DNA of 9,066 bases from JACRAR01 sp041665185 (GTDB lineage: Bacteria > Pseudomonadota > Gammaproteobacteria > Burkholderiales > Rhodocyclaceae): positions 1 through 9,066 of the forward strand of contig JBAYJH010000198.1 in the NCBI GenBank assembly GCA_041665185.1, written 5' to 3'. Each line of letters opens with the position of its first letter. The stretch's first letter is position 1. Both the position numbers and the translations under genes were made by a program. A model generated the notes under the pieces. That model did no database searches, had not been told where the DNA came from, and worked only from the letters and a program-made list of their open reading frames with translations. Positions 6,071 to 9,066 of this stretch are shown piece by piece.

Positions 6071-8965
6071 ATGCCCCTCTCCTGGTCCGACATCCGCGCC
6101 AACGCCCAAAAGTTCGCAAAGGACTGGGGAGCGGCCACCAGCGAGCGCGCCGAGGCGCAGACTTTCTGGAATGAGTTCTTCGCCGTTTTCGGCGTGCAGC
6201 GCCGTCGCGTTGCGGTCTATGAGAAAACCGTCAGCCGCTTGAAGCATGCGGGCCTTGGCCGCATCGATGTCTTCTGGCCGGGCCTGCTGCTGGCCGAACA
6301 CAAGAGCGCCGGCGCCGATCTCGATGCCGCTTTCCAGCAGGCCGCCGACTATTTCGAGGGCCTGACGGACAAGGAACTGCCGCGCTACGTGGTGGTGTCC
6401 GACTTCCAACACGTCCATCTGCACGATCTGGAAGAAGGCACGCAACACACCCTCAGCCTCAAGGAGTTCCCGCGCAAGATCCACCTCTTCGGTTTCATCG
6501 CCGGCTATCGGCGCCAGAAGGTCAAGGAAGAAGACCCGATCAACGTCGAGGCGGTGCAGAAGATGGGCGATCTGCACGACCTATTGAAACGCGACGGTTA
6601 TTCTGGCCACGAGTTGGAAGTCTTCCTGGTGCGCCTGCTGTTCTGCCTGTTCGCCGACGACACAGGCATTTTCCAGCCGAAGGACGCACTCCAGGACTTG
6701 GTCGAGAACCACACCGCGGAAGATGGCTCCGATCTCGGTGATGAACTGCATCACCTCTTCGTGGTACTGAATACGTCCCCTGACAAACGGCAGAAATCCC
6801 TGCCGGAAATACTCAAAGCCTTTCCCCACGTGAATGGCCGCCTGTTCGAGGAGCGCCTCGATCCGCCGGTGTTCAACCGCGAAATGCGTGCCCTGATGAT
6901 CGAGCTGACCACGATGAACTGGGGCGCCATTTCGCCGGCCATTTTCGGCGCGATGTTCCAGGCGGTCATCGAACTGGATGCCCGCGACCGTCGCCGCCAG
7001 CTTGGAGCGCACTACACCAGCGAGGCCAACATTCTCAAGCTGATCGGCCCGCTGTTCCTCGACGAACTGCGCGCCGAGTTCGAGCAGGTCAAGAGCAACA
7101 GGAACAAGCTGTTCGAGTTCCAGAAAAGATTGTCCCGTCTGACCTTCCTCGACCCGGCCTGCGGCTGCGGCAACTTCCTGGTCATCAGCTACCGCGAACT
7201 GCGCCGGCTGGAAATCGACGTGCTGCGCGCCGCCGAACAACTCGGCCAGCGCTGGGGCGACATCTACCAAGCCATCACCGTGGACGTCGACCAGTTCTAC
7301 GGCATCGAGATCGAGGAGTTTCCGGCCCAAGTCGCCCAGGTCGCCATGTGGCTCACCGACCACCAGATGAACATCGAGGCCAGCGAAGTCTTCGGCGAAC
7401 CGATCCTGCGCATTCCGTTGGTGAAAAGCGCCCACATTCGCCACGGCAACGCGCTGCGCATCGATTGGGCCGACTTCGTGCCGCCCGCGCGGCTCAATTA
7501 CATTCTCGGCAATCCGCCCTTCGTCGGCAAGCAACACCAGAGCGCCGAACAGAAGGACGACCTGGCCCACATCATGACGGGCATTCACGGCGCCGGGGTA
7601 TTGGATTTCGTCACCGGCTGGTACGTCAAGGCCGCGCGCTATCTCACCGCCGACACCAATCCCTTCGGTCAGGTGGTGGAACAGGCCACACCTGGCCGCA
7701 AGAAGTTCAAGGACGTACGCTTCGGCAAGGGTGAGTCGGCGATGGCCGACTTGTTCCTCGACGCCGCCGAGATTGACACCAAGGCGCGCCGTGCGGTGCG
7801 CTGCGCTTTCGTATCCACCAACAGCATCGTTCAGGGCGAGCAGGTCGGCGTGCTGTGGGGCTGGATGCTCGCCCAGGGCCTGCATATCCAATTTGCACAT
7901 CGCACTTTCAAATGGATGAACGAGGCGCCGGGCAAGGCGGCGGTGCATTGCGTGATCGTCGGTTTCGGCGCCGGCATTCCGGGCAAGCGGCGGCTATTCG
8001 AATACGACGCGGTGGATGGTGAGCCGCACGAGGTGGTGGCGAAGAGCATCAATCCCTACTTGGTCGATGCGGCGGAAACGGTCTTGCCTTCCCGACGCCA
8101 GCCCGTCTCGCCGGTGCCACCTATCGTCTTCGGCAGCATGCCCAACGACGGCGGTCACTTGCTGATGTCTGAAGACGAAAAGCGGGAACTCATTCGACAA
8201 GAGCCGGCGGCTAAGAAATGGGTTCGACCGTTCATGAGCGCCGACGAGTTCATTAACAAGCTGCCCCGCTGGTGTCTGTGGCTCCAAGACTGCCCAGCGG
8301 CGGAGTTGAAGGTGATGCCCTTGGTCGCGGAGCGTGTGGCCGCAGTGAAGAAATTACGTCTGGCCAGTACTCGCCCGACCACGAAGGCATTGGCCGCGAC
8401 ACCCACCCTGTTCGGTGAGATTCGCCAGCCGAGCGGCAGCTACATTCTGTTTCCCCGGCATTCTTCCGAACGGCGGCAGTTCATTCCCATTGGCTTCCTC
8501 GAGCCGGATGTCATCGTAGGCGACAGCAATCTCTGCATCCCGGACGCTACGCTTTACCACTTCGGCGTCCTCACCTCGACGATGCACAATGCCTGGGTGC
8601 GCTATGTCGCAGGCCGATTGAAAAGCGATTATCGCTACTCTGCCCAGATCGTTTACAACAACTTCCCCTGGCCCACGGCTCCCACCGAAAATCAGCCGGC
8701 CGAGGTGGAAGCTGCCGCACAAGCCGTGCTGGATGCTCGCGCCGCCGAGTTCGCCCGCGACCCGGCGACGACGCTTGCCACGCTCTACGATCCCGACCTG
8801 ATGCCGCCCGCCTTGACCAAGGCCCACCAGCATCTCGACCGCGCCGTGGACGCCGCCTATGCGGCGGACGACGGCAAGCGTAAATGGAACAGCGACGGCG
8901 AGCGTGTCGCGTTCCTGTTCGATCTTTACTTGCGGCTGACGAACCTAGTACTGAGTCATTCATGA
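6071..8965 (+). CDS. MmeI-like single-chain restriction endonuclease/adenine methyltransferase (type IIG/IIL)
   Basis: One polypeptide of 964 residues probably both methylates and cuts DNA, protecting the cell from phage and plasmids. The N-terminus holds the nuclease motif D66-x9-E76-x-K78 (RIDVFWPGLLLAEHK), with the same spacing as MmeI. Residues about 150-300 correspond to the helical spacer. The gamma-class N6-adenine methyltransferase follows: motif X GAHYTSEANIL (312-322), SAM-binding motif I DPACGCGNF (361-369) and catalytic NPPF (481-484). RCAFVSTNSIVQGEQVG (577-593) is a family hallmark. Residues about 680-830 form the target-recognition region, and the C-terminus carries MHNAWVRYVAGRLKSDYRYS (838-857) and YNNFPWP (862-868). 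MmeI itself has 919 residues; part of the extra length is an insertion near 525-573. Known relatives methylate one strand of an asymmetric site and cut about 20 nt away, and the same is expected here. The start is fixed by the ATG at 6071 directly behind the inverted repeat. All motifs look active. Confidence 0.9.
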   Translation: MPLSWSDIRANAQKFAKDWGAATSERAEAQTFWNEFFAVFGVQRRRVAVYEKTVSRLKHAGLGRIDVFWPGLLLAEHKSAGADLDAAFQQAADYFEGLTDKELPRYVVVSDFQHVHLHDLEEGTQHTLSLKEFPRKIHLFGFIAGYRRQKVKEEDPINVEAVQKMGDLHDLLKRDGYSGHELEVFLVRLLFCLFADDTGIFQPKDALQDLVENHTAEDGSDLGDELHHLFVVLNTSPDKRQKSLPEILKAFPHVNGRLFEERLDPPVFNREMRALMIELTTMNWGAISPAIFGAMFQAVIELDARDRRRQLGAHYTSEANILKLIGPLFLDELRAEFEQVKSNRNKLFEFQKRLSRLTFLDPACGCGNFLVISYRELRRLEIDVLRAAEQLGQRWGDIYQAITVDVDQFYGIEIEEFPAQVAQVAMWLTDHQMNIEASEVFGEPILRIPLVKSAHIRHGNALRIDWADFVPPARLNYILGNPPFVGKQHQSAEQKDDLAHIMTGIHGAGVLDFVTGWYVKAARYLTADTNPFGQVVEQATPGRKKFKDVRFGKGESAMADLFLDAAEIDTKARRAVRCAFVSTNSIVQGEQVGVLWGWMLAQGLHIQFAHRTFKWMNEAPGKAAVHCVIVGFGAGIPGKRRLFEYDAVDGEPHEVVAKSINPYLVDAAETVLPSRRQPVSPVPPIVFGSMPNDGGHLLMSEDEKRELIRQEPAAKKWVRPFMSADEFINKLPRWCLWLQDCPAAELKVMPLVAERVAAVKKLRLASTRPTTKALAATPTLFGEIRQPSGSYILFPRHSSERRQFIPIGFLEPDVIVGDSNLCIPDATLYHFGVLTSTMHNAWVRYVAGRLKSDYRYSAQIVYNNFPWPTAPTENQPAEVEAAAQAVLDARAAEFARDPATTLATLYDPDLMPPALTKAHQHLDRAVDAAYAADDGKRKWNSDGERVAFLFDLYLRLTNLVLSHS

Positions 8966-9050
8966 ATTGATGGGTAAATGGTTGTGTTTTTCGCTGAAGG
9001 CAGAACCGGCGCTGATCGTAGGCTGAAGCCTTTCGTAACGGGAGGCGGGC
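8966..9050. other. Short intergenic stretch after the restriction gene
   Basis: An 85-bp gap. It contains a run of five T (8988-8992 region), a weak 4-bp hairpin AGGC-TGAA-GCCT (near 9020-9031) followed by TTT, and the ribosome-binding site of the next gene. A possible 18-codon frame from ATG 8970 has no support. No convincing terminator separates the two genes, so read-through is likely. Confidence 0.4.
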
Positions 9051-9066
9051 ATGAAGATCAAGTACC
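9051..9066 (+). CDS. Start of an unidentified downstream gene, cut by window edge
   Basis: An ATG at 9051 follows the strong Shine-Dalgarno sequence GGGAGG (about 9040-9045) at good spacing. Only the first five residues, MKIKY, are visible, so the product cannot be recognised. It lies on the same strand, 85 bp after the restriction enzyme gene, and may belong to the same transcript or defence cluster. Confidence 0.6.

Noticed and set aside
6581..7948. 455-residue antisense open frame inside the restriction gene
   Set aside because: Shadow of the GC-biased + strand codon pattern; no ribosome-binding site or domain seen.
8970..9026. 18-codon frame MGKWLCFS... after the restriction gene
   Set aside because: No ribosome-binding site and too short to support without conservation.
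1..9066. CRISPR arrays, tRNA or rRNA genes, insertion sequences and att sites
   Set aside because: No regularly spaced repeats, tRNA-like cloverleaf, transposase or terminal inverted repeats were seen on reading either strand.

Overview
The window looks like part of a betaproteobacterial chromosome, probably Rhodocyclales or Nitrosomonadales. Three things suggest this: high-GC coding DNA, an NtrY/NtrX-type two-component pair followed by hemE and priA, and -10 boxes of the GGG-n(1-2)-TAARATGC type. The lineage is inferred from gene content and remembered gene order, not from a database search. All convincing genes are on the + strand.

Layout. Bases 1-1204 hold the C-terminal part of a membrane-type sensor histidine kinase (HAMP end, PAS, HisKA, HATPase). 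A response regulator of the NtrX/NtrC family (1228-2484) follows after 23 bp, and its central AAA+ domain has lost its ATPase and sigma54-contact motifs. Next comes hemE (2562-3638, uroporphyrinogen decarboxylase). A 384-bp non-coding region (3639-4022) contains two hairpins, one consensus DnaA box and one near match, and an AT-rich patch with a direct repeat. priA (4023-6014, replication-restart helicase) is complete.

Accessory part. Beginning 56 bp after priA, a 964-residue single-chain restriction-modification enzyme of the MmeI family (type IIG/IIL) occupies 6071-8965. Its D-x9-E-x-K nuclease motif, adenine N6-methyltransferase motifs and C-terminal target-recognition region all look intact. 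A perfect 9-bp inverted repeat sits between a candidate -10 box and its start codon and covers the ribosome-binding site. A further + strand gene starts at 9051 behind a strong Shine-Dalgarno sequence and runs off the end.

How the parts relate. The first two genes form one signalling pair. hemE and priA are unrelated housekeeping genes (heme/siroheme precursor synthesis and replication restart). The MmeI-like enzyme is a self-contained defence gene placed directly behind core genes, and it may begin a longer defence cluster. The best candidates for new biology are the inverted repeat at the restriction gene, the DnaA-box region before priA, and the ATPase-dead NtrX-like regulator.
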